From: Acetobacteraceae bacterium
GTDB lineage: Bacteria > Pseudomonadota > Alphaproteobacteria > Acetobacterales > Acetobacteraceae
DNA length: 64,000 bases
NCBI GenBank assembly: GCA_004843165.1
Contig: CP039459.1
Span: forward strand, 1,565,001-1,629,000
Reading direction: 5' to 3'
A program made the position numbers and the translations under genes. The first letter of the stretch is position 1. The number at the start of each line of letters is the position of its first letter. This document shows positions 13,974 to 23,272 of the stretch, in pieces. The notes below the pieces were generated by a model. It worked only from the letters and a program-made list of their open reading frames with translations. It was not told the DNA's origin and made no database searches.

Positions 13974-14579
13974 ATGTCTTTGCCAAAAATTTTAGTGCTT
14001 TACCATTCTACTTATGGCCATGTGGAGACCCTCGCATATGCAATCGAAAAAGGGGCAAAAGAGGGCGGCGCATCTGTCAGCGTTAAGCGTGTTCCTTTTC
14101 TCATTTCCGATGATGTCGCAAAGAGTCACGGCATGAAAGTGGATCAGAAAGCTTTGATTGCAACGCCTGAAGAGCTTGCCGAATATGACGGGATTATTTT
14201 TGGATGTCCAACACGTTTCGGCCGTTTAAGTTCTGAATTGGCTTCTTTTCTCGATCGGACTGGCGGATTATGGGCGAAAGGGGTGTTAATTGGCAAAAGT
14301 GCGGCGATTTTCACCTCTACAGGCACACAGCATGGCGGACAAGAAACAACGCCTTTGAGCCTCATTCCAAATCTTCTGGCACATGGCATGGTTGTTCTTG
14401 GCTTGCCATATGCTTTTAAAGGCCTCTCTGAAATGACCGAAATTAGCGGCGGATCACCTTTTGCGGCATCCACGATTGCAGGATCAAACGGTTCTCGCAA
14501 GCCAACAGAAAATGAACTTGCAGGTGCTCAGGCGCTGGGCAAGCATGTTGCGGAAGTGACCGCCAAACTTATAAAATAA
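13974..14579 (+). CDS. wrbA: WrbA-type NAD(P)H:quinone oxidoreductase
   Basis: Flavodoxin-fold, FMN-binding two-electron quinone reductase that limits semiquinone formation. The N-terminal [16 protein letters not shown] is the FMN phosphate loop. [18 protein letters not shown] and [12 protein letters not shown] are diagnostic of WrbA. The ATG at 13974 is preferred to GTG 13971 from its distance to 'aaggaa'. The next gene, dld, starts 13 bases downstream, implying one operon for quinone-linked redox enzymes. Confidence 0.92.
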   Translation: MSLPKILVLYHSTYGHVETLAYAIEKGAKEGGASVSVKRVPFLISDDVAKSHGMKVDQKALIATPEELAEYDGIIFGCPTRFGRLSSELASFLDRTGGLWAKGVLIGKSAAIFTSTGTQHGGQETTPLSLIPNLLAHGMVVLGLPYAFKGLSEMTEISGGSPFAASTIAGSNGSRKPTENELAGAQALGKHVAEVTAKLIK

Positions 14580-14592
14580 TAAAAGGTTTTTT

Positions 14593-16278
14593 ATGCTTGA
14601 GAACAGTCTCCTTAAAAAAATTTCTCAAACTGTCGGTAATGCTTATCTCCTTTCCTCAGATCAGGAGACTTACCGTTACAGAAAGGGGTTTTCTTTTGGC
14701 GAGGGGGCTGTTGAAGCCGTTGTCTTACCCGGTTCTTTGGTTGAGCTGTGGAAAATTGTTTCTTTAGCATATGAGGCTGACCGCATCATTATTATGCAGG
14801 CAGCTAATACGGGGCTTACAGGGGGCTCTACGCCGGATGGTGATTATGACCGTCCTGTTATCCTCATCAGCACACGCCGTCTTAAAGGTTTACAGCTTTT
14901 AGGGAATGGCAGGCAGGTGCTGTGCCATCCCGGTGCAAGCCTCTATGAGCTGGAAGATTTGCTTCGTCCAATCGGCAGGGAGCCGCATTCTCTTATTGGA
15001 TCTTCCTGTATTGGTGCTTCCATCATGGGTGGGGTCAGTAATAATTCCGGCGGTGCCTTGGTACAGCGTGGCCCAGCCTATACTGAGATGGCTTTATTTG
15101 CCCGTATCGGTGAGGATGGCAAACTTCATCTGGTGAATCATTTGGGAATTGATCTGCCTGATGATCCAGAAAAAGCATTGGCAAAATTGGATAAAGGCGA
15201 GATTAAATCCAGTGAAGTCCATTGGGACATTGGCGCAGGGCATAATAAAGATTATTTAAAAAAAGTTCGGGATGTCGATGCCCCGACACCGGCACGCTAT
15301 AACGCAGAACCGAGCCAGCTTTATGAAGCCTCCGGCAATGCGGGTAAGCTGGTTGTGTTTGCCGTGCGGATGGATACATTTCTATCAGAGAAGGCAACAG
15401 AAATTCTTTATGTCGGGAGTAATGACCCTTATGCATTAGAGGATTTGCGGCGTGGTCTTTTAACAAAATTTGAGGAACTGCCAATTTCCGGAGAGTATAT
15501 CCATACACAAACTTTGGCTTTAGGCGACAAATACGGGCGCGATACGGTGATTGTTATCCGCCTTTTAGGGACGAAATTTTTGCCCTTTTTGTTTGACATT
15601 AAGGCACGGATCAATGCTTTAGGTGAGCAATATCGGTTTTTCCCCTCTTATTTGAGTGATAGGCTGATGCAGGTGGCTTCTTACTTTATTCCCTCTCAAA
15701 TGCCGAAAAGAATGAAGGTTTTTCAGCGGAAATATCAGCATCATTTAATCCTTAAACTTTCTGGTTCTTTGTCAAAAGAAGTTAAACCTTGGCTCGAAAC
15801 GTTTTTTGAAGAAAGAGACGGTAATTTCTTTAAATGCACAAAGAAAGAGGGCGAGCTGGCTTTCTTACAGCGCTTTGCCGCTGTGGGAGCCGCAGAGCGT
15901 TTTTTTGCAATCCATTTAAAAGAATCTGCCGGTTTGATTTCATTGGATGTGGCACTGCCTCGAAATGAGCGGGACTGGCTGGAAACGCTTCCACCGGAAT
16001 TAGAAAAGCAAATTTTGGCAAATATCTATTGCGGCCATTTCCTCTGCCATGTTTTTCATCAATATTATATTGTTAAAAAAGGCTATGATGTTACGGCACT
16101 GAAAAAACAGCTTTTAGAAAGATTAAAGGAAAGTGGGGCGCAATACCCGGCAGAACATAATTTCGGCCATCTCTACCAAGCCCCCGAAGAACTCAAAAAA
16201 CATTATAAAAAGCTTGATCCCTGCAACTGCCTCAACCCCGGTATCGGCAAAACCAGCAAGCAGAAGAATTGGGAATGA
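14593..16278 (+). CDS. dld: quinone-dependent D-lactate dehydrogenase
   Basis: Membrane-associated FAD flavoprotein oxidising D-lactate to pyruvate with electrons passed to quinone. At 561 residues it matches the Dld family. The N-terminal PCMH-type FAD domain includes MQAANTGLTGGSTPDG and SLIGSSCIGASIMGGVSNNSGG. The C-terminal part ends with the HNFGHLY and CNCLNPGIGKTSK segments characteristic of Dld. It likely shares a transcript with wrbA. Lactate use fits an acetic-acid-bacterium lifestyle. Confidence 0.92.
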   Translation: MLENSLLKKISQTVGNAYLLSSDQETYRYRKGFSFGEGAVEAVVLPGSLVELWKIVSLAYEADRIIIMQAANTGLTGGSTPDGDYDRPVILISTRRLKGLQLLGNGRQVLCHPGASLYELEDLLRPIGREPHSLIGSSCIGASIMGGVSNNSGGALVQRGPAYTEMALFARIGEDGKLHLVNHLGIDLPDDPEKALAKLDKGEIKSSEVHWDIGAGHNKDYLKKVRDVDAPTPARYNAEPSQLYEASGNAGKLVVFAVRMDTFLSEKATEILYVGSNDPYALEDLRRGLLTKFEELPISGEYIHTQTLALGDKYGRDTVIVIRLLGTKFLPFLFDIKARINALGEQYRFFPSYLSDRLMQVASYFIPSQMPKRMKVFQRKYQHHLILKLSGSLSKEVKPWLETFFEERDGNFFKCTKKEGELAFLQRFAAVGAAERFFAIHLKESAGLISLDVALPRNERDWLETLPPELEKQILANIYCGHFLCHVFHQYYIVKKGYDVTALKKQLLERLKESGAQYPAEHNFGHLYQAPEELKKHYKKLDPCNCLNPGIGKTSKQKNWE

Positions 16279-16619
16279 TTTTATAAGGTGAAAGGGAAGC
16301 AACACAGCTTTCTTTTTTCTGGAGCTTCCAAATCAAAGAACATTGCTCCTTTTATGAACCAAAAGTGAGTCGGGGAAAGGGATTCACTCCGTTATTTAAG
16401 TCTTAATTTAACTTTATTTTTTTATTTTAAAGTAAAAATTCCTGTTTTCTGTATGTTATTTCATTTTTTTTAAATAAAGACAAATATAGTACATTTTGTT
16501 TTTACTTTTCAGATTCTCTTTGCGTGTTATTTTCAAGAGGCACTTTAGCAGATCTACTGCGCTTCTCATTCTAAGCAAGCGCAGCGGATTAAATTTAAAA
16601 TATAAGGAGTTAATTTAAA
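16279..16619. other. intergenic region, no gene seen
   Basis: About 340 bases of AT-rich spacer between dld and the beta-propeller gene. I see no ORF, tRNA or clear terminator. Its last part carries the 'taaggag' ribosome site of the next gene; the promoter should lie here. Confidence 0.5.
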
Positions 16620-18185
16620 GTGAAAAAGAATAAACAATTTACGCCAGAAGAATTAAGAATTTTTGGCGAAAATATCGAAGCAGATGCAAAAATCCCTTCT
16701 CGCTTTCGGCCTATTTCCGGTGGGCAGCCTGTTATTTTGCCAACCCCAAATGAAAAACTTTCCTTTTCAACGGATAATTTAAAAAGTGATACACCGCATG
16801 AAATCGGCCCTTGGCCTGTTTTCACAGATGCTGCCGGAATCACCAAAGATGAAAATGGCGTTTTGTGGTCTCTTGCCGCTTATTCAAAAGATGCGGCTGC
16901 GAAAGTTCCAAAAAACGGCGGTCCCGGTGGATGGGTCGTTGATGGGATGATGCAGATTTACAGCTTTGACGGCATTAAATGGTATAGTTTCCGTGAATTG
17001 CCGGCAGAGATCAATATCATTAGAAATTACTTTATTGATCCCAAAGGCCGCTTTATGGCGCAGGGCAAAACTGGTGATTGGTACGCTGTTTACGATAACG
17101 ATAAACCAAGAGATCCTTGCGTTGTCCGTTTCAAAAATGGGCCACAGACAAAGCTTGAAGATTTGGAATTTGGTCTTTCCGTTGAATATAAGCAGGCTGA
17201 AAATGCACTGACTTATGGGCAGGGCGGTTCAGATTGCACGATTGGTTATGATGAAAAACATGATGTCTATATCCTAACAGGGCAGACGAATGACGATTAT
17301 CAAGGAAAAATCAATTTTTGGACAGGCTATAAAGGCACGGAAATGCGTTTCCAGTCTTCTTATCAGCCATACGGGTACAAATATCGGATTGAATGCCAGT
17401 CTGTTCCAACGCAAGTTGTGGATCGGGTCACAGGCAAAACAGTCTGGGTGCTTTCCTATTGCGTTCAAAACCAAAATCTTGGGAAAACCAATTCATGGGA
17501 TAACTGGTTTGAAATTTCCGTTGGGGAATGGGACGGCAAAAACTGGACTCCCAATAGCACCAGCAATAAACGTATGAGCTATGGGTATGACCAATATGCA
17601 GGTAATCTCAGCAAGACGGATAATCCGCATATTTTGACCTTAACCACAGGGATTTTTAACTGGAACAGATATAATGACGACCAGACAACCAACGAAGTTG
17701 GGCAGTTTGGCGGTTTCGGCGTTCCAATGAAAATTGTTGTTGATAATGGTGTGCCAAATGTGATCGAAGATCCTGATTTCAAAGCCCTTTTCAGTGAAAA
17801 TGCCTATCAGGTCATTGATAATAATCAGCTTGAGGAGGCCATTCCTGGCAAAGCCATCTGCATCTCCGGTATTGTTGGCGCTATCCCTTCAAAGGGTAAA
17901 GCGCCTGCCGGATTTGCTATCGTCGTGGAAAACGAAGAGGAGCCAAGCGCACCTTTTGTGATTTCTTGTGACGGTACAGGAACGGATAATCCGATTGGCT
18001 GCTCTGACCTGCCAATGCCATGGGAGATCGGGGATCGTATTACAATGATCCTAGATAATGGCGTTTGCTATGTCACCAATGTGACAAAAGGCACAAGAGC
18101 CGTTTCTCTTTTTCAACATCCTGTCGATGATAAAGGCGCTATTACACTTAACTTAAGTAAAAGCGTCGCCTTTATTTCAAAGTAA
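16620..18185 (+). CDS. predicted beta-propeller protein, function unknown
   Basis: A 521-residue soluble protein with GTG start, AAGGAG 10 bases upstream. No signal peptide or membrane segment. Aromatic- and Gly-rich repeats such as DENGVLW (77-83), FDGIKWYSF (116-124) and DPKGRF (140-145) suggest propeller blades. A possible clan GH-J reading exists: D77 in KDENG, RDP at 164-166 and EC at 258-259 resemble the order of GH32/GH68 acidic residues, but these motifs are short and the spacing is loose. The last ~100 residues (VVENEEEPSAPFVISCDG onward) look like a separate beta domain. I do not assign an enzyme activity. Confidence 0.6.
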   Translation: MKKNKQFTPEELRIFGENIEADAKIPSRFRPISGGQPVILPTPNEKLSFSTDNLKSDTPHEIGPWPVFTDAAGITKDENGVLWSLAAYSKDAAAKVPKNGGPGGWVVDGMMQIYSFDGIKWYSFRELPAEINIIRNYFIDPKGRFMAQGKTGDWYAVYDNDKPRDPCVVRFKNGPQTKLEDLEFGLSVEYKQAENALTYGQGGSDCTIGYDEKHDVYILTGQTNDDYQGKINFWTGYKGTEMRFQSSYQPYGYKYRIECQSVPTQVVDRVTGKTVWVLSYCVQNQNLGKTNSWDNWFEISVGEWDGKNWTPNSTSNKRMSYGYDQYAGNLSKTDNPHILTLTTGIFNWNRYNDDQTTNEVGQFGGFGVPMKIVVDNGVPNVIEDPDFKALFSENAYQVIDNNQLEEAIPGKAICISGIVGAIPSKGKAPAGFAIVVENEEEPSAPFVISCDGTGTDNPIGCSDLPMPWEIGDRITMILDNGVCYVTNVTKGTRAVSLFQHPVDDKGAITLNLSKSVAFISK

Positions 18186-18197
18186 TCATTTAAAAAT

Positions 18198-18296
18198 AAA
18201 GATTAGCAAAATGAAAATCCCCTTGGAAATTTCTAAGGGGATTTTTGTTTGACGTTAAATATTTAGGAAGAGAGGGGTGTGGTTCGGTATCTTTTT
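18198..18296. repeat. direct repeat copy A (~100 bp)
   Basis: About 90% identical by eye to 21026-21125, same orientation. It contains a terminator hairpin plus the last ~10 codons of the DUF4870-like gene on the minus strand (ends RYRTTPLSS stop). The two copies bracket the 18.3-21.0 kb accessory patch. Confidence 0.85.
18214..18247. terminator. bidirectional terminator in repeat copy A
   Basis: aaaatcccctt / aaggggattttt hairpin between the convergent propeller and DUF4870 genes. The same hairpin recurs at 21042-21076. Confidence 0.85.
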
Positions 18297-18853
18297 GGCA
18301 ATGGGGAAATGAAGAGGATTTTATCCGTTGTGGGCGCTTTGTTATTGCGGATCGCTTTAAAGCCAAAAAGGATGGCAATAATTGTCCAAATAAACCAGTA
18401 AAGTAAAAATAGTCCTGCTAAAACATAGCTAACAATCACAGAAATGGCACTGACGGCAGAATCTTCATATCCCATAAAGACCACAGCAATCGTCGCTATT
18501 AGCCCCAAAATTGCAATGACAATAAATAACCAAACCCCAACTTTAAAAATGCCTTTTTGGAATTCAAAATGAAGCTTGTTTTTGCCACTTTCTGTCTGTC
18601 CGTAAACGCAGGCCATGATAAAACCGATTAAAGCGGTTATATGGAAAAAGAACCCAATGGCATAAAGAACATAGATCGCCGTAATAATGCCATTACGATC
18701 ATTTAAAGATTGTGTCCCATTTTGCGAAAAAGCACTTGGACCGGTTGAAAAGGGATGGGGAGATAAGCCCATTGTAATACATAGCCTTGGTGTAAGGTGA
18801 GAAATAATCTGTTGCTTTACTCTAGCTTCTAAAATTAAAAATTTGAAAGACAT
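18263..18853 (-). CDS. DUF4870-like small membrane protein
   Basis: Up to 196 residues with three or four hydrophobic segments (around 56-85, 102-130 and 137-165), a pattern like the DUF4870 membrane family of unknown function. The annotated ATG has no visible ribosome site; an internal ATG at 18772 (MGLSPHPF) may be the true start. Its 3' end lies in repeat copy A, and a remnant of an equivalent 3' end remains in copy B, so a second gene copy may once have existed. Confidence 0.6.
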   Translation of the reverse strand: MSFKFLILEARVKQQIISHLTPRLCITMGLSPHPFSTGPSAFSQNGTQSLNDRNGIITAIYVLYAIGFFFHITALIGFIMACVYGQTESGKNKLHFEFQKGIFKVGVWLFIVIAILGLIATIAVVFMGYEDSAVSAISVIVSYVLAGLFLLYWFIWTIIAILFGFKAIRNNKAPTTDKILFISPLPKRYRTTPLSS

Positions 18854-18909
18854 TTGTCGTTTTTTTTGTTAAAAAAAGGGATTTTTAAATTGTTATTTTA
18901 GGTAAATAT

Positions 18910-19866
18910 ATGGCTGATTCTGATGTTAAAATTGATCTGCAAAAATTTGATAAAGAAGACCAACTTCTAAAAGAAAAATTAATTCATTTTCTTAGAGAAT
19001 ATCCTTTTGAGGAGGAGTTAAAAAAGGAGGTGGAAAGTAATTACGAAAAATGGGCATCTAGATATTTAAGTTATATTGATGCGCTTATTGCAACGGATTA
19101 CTTTCGGAATGTGGACAGTATTTCTCTTGATGAGCTTGTTTCAGATAAAAGTCTCATAGATCTTACTGAGATGCATCAGAAAATGCGAGAAGAGATGATT
19201 TTTATTCAAGGAGAGGATCTAGGGGAAAATTACTCTTCTTTAAAAGAAAAAACGATAAATTTTCTTGAAAAATACCCCTGTGACAAAGTGCTAAGAGAAT
19301 GTATTGAGGGGCAGTATGAATATTGGGCCGATAAGTATCTCTCAAATATAAAAAATTTTATAGAAACGGGTGCTTATGATGAGTTTATAAAAAATTACCC
19401 AGATAATCCGCTGACGATCAATGGGATTTTTAATTATATAGAAACTGATCCAGAGATGTCACAGGTTCTTGAGCTTCAAAGATTTCGTGAAAGCGCATCT
19501 TTGTTGAAAGAAGAGATGATAATTCTGCTTAGGACAGCGTCGTATAGTGAAGAACTTAGAAAGTACATCAATAATCAATATGAATATTGGGCAGATAGGT
19601 ATCTCTCTGCAATTGAGACTTTTCTTGAATATGGTGGTTCCAAATATTCACCAGAAGTTGATATTTCTGTCGAGGGCATCGTAACTTATATTGAGCAAGA
19701 TGCTTTTTTTCATCAGGTAATAGATGCTGCACCTAATGGTGCAATCTACTCTCTGGACATGGAGCTTGCTTCTTATGAGCGTATGAGCAGTGATATTGAC
19801 GCAGAATTGGTAGGTTTTGACCCTGATTTTGCGCCTGGTGGAAAGCATCACTATAAGACTAAGTAA
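18910..19866 (+). CDS. acidic protein with three tandem ~42-residue repeats
   Basis: A 318-residue acidic, helical, cytoplasmic protein that I do not recognise. It contains three copies of a unit at about 20-60, 111-151 and 199-240: (L)LKE-x-I-x-FL, a hydrophilic helix, then QYEYWADKYLS-x-I-x-F. The YWA(D/S)(K/R)YLS core is conserved in each. The gene is AT-richer than the metabolic genes around it and sits in the repeat-bounded patch. Repeat helical units suggest protein binding, but that is inference. Confidence 0.65.
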   Translation: MADSDVKIDLQKFDKEDQLLKEKLIHFLREYPFEEELKKEVESNYEKWASRYLSYIDALIATDYFRNVDSISLDELVSDKSLIDLTEMHQKMREEMIFIQGEDLGENYSSLKEKTINFLEKYPCDKVLRECIEGQYEYWADKYLSNIKNFIETGAYDEFIKNYPDNPLTINGIFNYIETDPEMSQVLELQRFRESASLLKEEMIILLRTASYSEELRKYINNQYEYWADRYLSAIETFLEYGGSKYSPEVDISVEGIVTYIEQDAFFHQVIDAAPNGAIYSLDMELASYERMSSDIDAELVGFDPDFAPGGKHHYKTK

Positions 19867-19997
19867 TCTTTTACATAGGGAGTTGTACTACTTTTTATAG
19901 CTCTTCCGAGGGGGGGCGGTAAGAATGGTATATAATGGTTTTTTTGCTGTAAAATAGAGTTTTTTATTTAAAATTAAAGTTTAGGGATTAAAATATT

Positions 19998-20336
19998 ATG
20001 TCATATGGGATAGCAACTCTTTATCATTGGATTGAAGGGCATCCAGCTTCAGCGCTGTTGATAGCCTTATTTTATCTAGTCTTGTTTATACGCTCTGCCA
20101 AATGGACACTTATGCTAACAGTGCTAGCTATTTTTGGTGCTGAAGGATTGTATTATTTTAAAGAAACAACGGCAGTTAATGAACAAGCTAGCCAAATATA
20201 TTTAAGGAAAGACACAGATAATCAACGTGATTTATTTGAGCAATATAATGCTTCGATGTCTGAACAAGAAGAGGCATATAAGCAGTCTATCGCTCAACAA
20301 CAAACGCTAAGTGAGAATCTTTCATCTGGATCATAA
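19998..20336 (+). CDS. small protein with N-terminal membrane segments and coiled-coil tail
   Basis: 112 residues. Two hydrophobic segments at about 17-32 and 36-52 are followed by a polar, Gln/Glu-rich helical tail (about 60-112). Not recognised. The following lipoprotein gene starts one base after this stop. A membrane protein with a helical tail paired with a small lipoprotein is reminiscent of spanin or entry-exclusion pairs, but the sequence does not prove either. Confidence 0.55.
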   Translation: MSYGIATLYHWIEGHPASALLIALFYLVLFIRSAKWTLMLTVLAIFGAEGLYYFKETTAVNEQASQIYLRKDTDNQRDLFEQYNASMSEQEEAYKQSIAQQQTLSENLSSGS

Positions 20337-20337
20337 A

Positions 20338-20826
20338 ATGCATTGTATAAGAAATAAAATTAAATTGTTGTTTTGTTTTTCTATAGTTCTTTTAAATGGG
20401 TGTGCAGAAACAACGACAACGCCATCAAATATTGCTCTAGATCCTGCCCCGAGTAACCAAATTCAGCAAGGACGAATTGTAAAGATTATAAATGTCGAAG
20501 ATACATCAAGTGGTAGAGGAGCAAATATTACATACGAGGACAATGGCGTTATAATTGAAATTAAAGCCGTAAAACAGCCCTGCGAATATCAAAGAGGTTT
20601 AGCGCATATTATACGAACGCTTGATGCTAATGAAATTGGATGCGACCCAAGCAGTTGGGAAGGGCGACAAGGCTGTCATTCTGCTCGTTATAAGTATTCT
20701 TCTGTAGAGATCACCCCTAATCATATTTGTGGTCAACCGTATATAGCGTCTAAAATAATTGAGCATGCTCCTAATTTAGAGAGTATTCATAAACAAGCTT
20801 CAGAAGAGGTGCATTCGAAATCTTAA
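20338..20826 (+). CDS. small predicted lipoprotein
   Basis: From ATG 20338, about 162 residues. The N-terminus (KIKLLFCFSIVLLNGCAE) has a basic n-region, hydrophobic core and lipobox LNGC, so it should be lipid-anchored. Four further cysteines (in QPCEY, IGCDPS, GCHSA and HICGQP) could form disulfides in the periplasm. I prefer this start to an in-frame one at 20311, which overlaps the preceding gene and lacks a signal-peptide-like start. Function unknown. Confidence 0.6.
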   Translation: MHCIRNKIKLLFCFSIVLLNGCAETTTTPSNIALDPAPSNQIQQGRIVKIINVEDTSSGRGANITYEDNGVIIEIKAVKQPCEYQRGLAHIIRTLDANEIGCDPSSWEGRQGCHSARYKYSSVEITPNHICGQPYIASKIIEHAPNLESIHKQASEEVHSKS

Positions 20827-21025
20827 AGAGAAAATATAACGGGGAATACTTTAAAAAGTTTCCCCCGTTGTGGCGTGCTTACAAGATAGAAATAAGAGCA
20901 TTTTTGTTGCTTAGATAGCCTTGTTTACTTTTTAGGTTCTTTTCATATTTTGTTTTTTAAGGGTGCTTTAGCAGATATTTTTAGCCTATCTTTTGATAGT
21001 TTAAGCGTCAATTTTATATCAAAAC

Positions 21026-21125
21026 AAAGATCAGCGAAATGAAAATCCCCTTAGAAATTTCTAAGGGGATTTTTGTTTCGCTTTAAATATTTAGGAAGAG
21101 AGAGGTGAGGTTCGGTATTTTTTTG
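21026..21125. repeat. direct repeat copy B (~100 bp)
   Basis: Partner of 18198-18296. It keeps the terminator hairpin (21042-21076) and, on the minus strand, a remnant reading KYRTSPLSS stop, matching the C-terminus of the DUF4870-like gene in copy A. No intact gene is attached to it. Confidence 0.85.
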
Positions 21126-21259
21126 TCTCGCAACATGTAAAATTTGTCATTCAAGCGACAATTTCTATAAGGAAAATTAAAATGTAGGACTGGATGTAGG
21201 ACTGAAAAATACAAAACTAAGAAAAGTATTGAAAAATCAACAAATTTTAGGGGAATATA

Positions 21260-21349
<90 letters not shown>

Positions 21350-21473
21350 GTAAAATATGTCCCCCTTATAAAGACTATTTGCTTGAAAGGTAAAGAGAAA
21401 TTTAGAATATTATAAAGATAAATATTATTTGATGTCCTATTTCTTCTCTATTTCCCCTTGAAAAGCGTGTTTT

Positions 21474-21779
21474 ATGAAACTTGTTACCGCCATTATTCAA
21501 TCCCATCAGCTCGATCAGGTTCGGGCTGCGTTGATCGGTGCAGGCTTTAACGCCATGACCATTACCTCTGTTCGGGGTTCCGGAGTGCATAAGGGCACAA
21601 CAGCCATGTATCGGGGCGTTGTTTATGAGGATGAATTCAGTGATTGCACAAAAATCGAGTTTGCGATTGCGTCAGAGAAGGTAAAAATAGCTATCAATAC
21701 CGTCAAAGATTCCATTGGGGCAGAAAATGGGGTGCTTTGGGTGCAGGCATTAGAATATTTTATTCAGTTTAATAAATGA
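21474..21779 (+). CDS. P-II-like nitrogen regulator with divergent C-terminus
   Basis: A 101-residue P-II family signal protein encoded 50 bases before amtB; canonical GlnK binds AmtB to block ammonium uptake and senses ATP/ADP and 2-oxoglutarate. Residues 1-55 follow the fold, with T-loop tyrosines at 46 and 51 (the latter aligns with the uridylylation site). However Gln39 is His, and the C-terminus ends WVQALEYFIQFNK with no RIRTGE motif, which supplies ATP-binding arginines in GlnB/GlnK. Nucleotide sensing may thus differ. Confidence 0.78.
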   Translation: MKLVTAIIQSHQLDQVRAALIGAGFNAMTITSVRGSGVHKGTTAMYRGVVYEDEFSDCTKIEFAIASEKVKIAINTVKDSIGAENGVLWVQALEYFIQFNK

Positions 21780-21830
21780 TAAAGTAACGTAAATTCCTTA
21801 AAAGTTTGAGAAAGAAGATAGGATCAGATC

Positions 21831-23117
21831 ATGGACACTGCAATTTTACATCCTATCAATACGGGGGATACGGCTTGGGTAATGCTCTCCGCCATTTTGG
21901 TATTGCTGATGAGTTTGCCGGGAATTGGGCTTTTTTATTCGGGAATGGTGCGGCGTAAAAATGTTTTAACAACGTTGGTACAGCCATTTGCCGTTTGCGG
22001 TATGATTTCTATTCTGTGGATTTTTATTGGCTATTCCTTAACCTTTTCCAAAAGCCCGGATTTCCTTTCCCCTTGGATTGGAGGGCTTGGTGATATTGGA
22101 CTTTCTAATCTGCTAAATCATTTTAATGAGGCCTTTACACTGGGTGCAGGGCAGGCTGGTGCCATTCAAACGCAGATTCCAGAATCCGTTTTTGTTTTGT
22201 TTCAGATGGATTTTGCGATTATTGCGCCGGCGTTGCTGGTTGGGGCATTGGCTGGGCGTGCCCGCTTTTCCGCCTTATGTGTTTTTTTGATTTTATGGTC
22301 TTTGTTTGTTTATATCCCCGTTGCCCATTGGGTTTGGGCGCCGGAAGGCTGGATCGCTAAACTCGGAGCAATTGATTATGCCGGCGGAACGGTCGTTCAT
22401 GTCACTTCCGGCATTTCCGGTTTGGTTGCAGCATGCCTAATGGGGCCACGGAAAGGGCTGGGAAAAGAGGATTTTTCCCCTTGGAATCTTTCTTATACCT
22501 TGATGGGGGCGGCCTTTTTAACTGTTGGCTGGTTTGGTTTTAATGCCGGTTCGGCGCTGGGCGCAAATGGACGTGCCGGGATGGCGATGCTGGCAACGCA
22601 ATCTGCCTGCGCGAGTGGTGCGCTGATATGGGGAATTTTAGAATGGCGAACCGTCGGTAAACCAACGGCGTTAGGAATTGTTTCGGGGGCTTTGGCAGGG
22701 CTGGTTGGGATTACGCCGGCGGCAGGTTTTGTTTTGCCTTATGCCGCAATTCTGATCGGGGCCTTAACCTCGCTTGTTTGCTGGTGGTCTGTTACCAGAT
22801 TAAAACCCGTTTTAGGCTATGATGATAGTTTAGATGCTTTTGGTATTCATGGCGTTGGCGGTATTTTAGGCGGATTATTAACGGGAGCCTTAGCCTGCGG
22901 AAAGCTTACAGCGATGCCGGAAGATCCCGTAGGTATTTGGGGAAGTTTTTCATTGGTTGGAAAACAGGCGATTGCCTCAGGGGCGGCGATTATTTGGTCG
23001 GTGATTGTTACCTATATTCTTTATAAAATTGTTGATTTCTTCTTTAAATTGCGGATTGATTTGCAAGATGAGCATTTAGGGATGGATATTACGCAACATG
23101 GAGAGCGTTTAAATTAA
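21831..23117 (+). CDS. amtB: ammonium transporter AmtB
   Basis: A 428-residue inner-membrane Amt/Mep/Rh channel with about eleven hydrophobic segments. Family motifs are visible: DFAIIAPALLVGALAGRARF, the pore segment WVWAPEGW, and DAFGIHGVGGILGG with the pore His. It follows the P-II-like gene, the classic glnK-amtB pairing, so it is probably nitrogen-regulated, although no sigma-54 site was located with confidence. Confidence 0.93.
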   Translation: MDTAILHPINTGDTAWVMLSAILVLLMSLPGIGLFYSGMVRRKNVLTTLVQPFAVCGMISILWIFIGYSLTFSKSPDFLSPWIGGLGDIGLSNLLNHFNEAFTLGAGQAGAIQTQIPESVFVLFQMDFAIIAPALLVGALAGRARFSALCVFLILWSLFVYIPVAHWVWAPEGWIAKLGAIDYAGGTVVHVTSGISGLVAACLMGPRKGLGKEDFSPWNLSYTLMGAAFLTVGWFGFNAGSALGANGRAGMAMLATQSACASGALIWGILEWRTVGKPTALGIVSGALAGLVGITPAAGFVLPYAAILIGALTSLVCWWSVTRLKPVLGYDDSLDAFGIHGVGGILGGLLTGALACGKLTAMPEDPVGIWGSFSLVGKQAIASGAAIIWSVIVTYILYKIVDFFFKLRIDLQDEHLGMDITQHGERLN

Positions 23118-23272
23118 AGACTTTTTTGACACTAAATGTCAGGACTTGACGGGAACGGTAGGAAGGCTTAGAAAAGTCTTAACTAATTATCTGGTCCCGT
23201 CACTCTGCGAAGGCTCGCACAGTGACGTTTTTGGTTTGTAATATATAAAACCTGCATTTAAGGAATAAAAGT

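Noticed and set aside
16620-18185. Naming the propeller protein a GH32/GH68 fructan enzyme
   Set aside because: Only three short motifs agree, spacing is loose and the same motifs fit generic propeller repeats.
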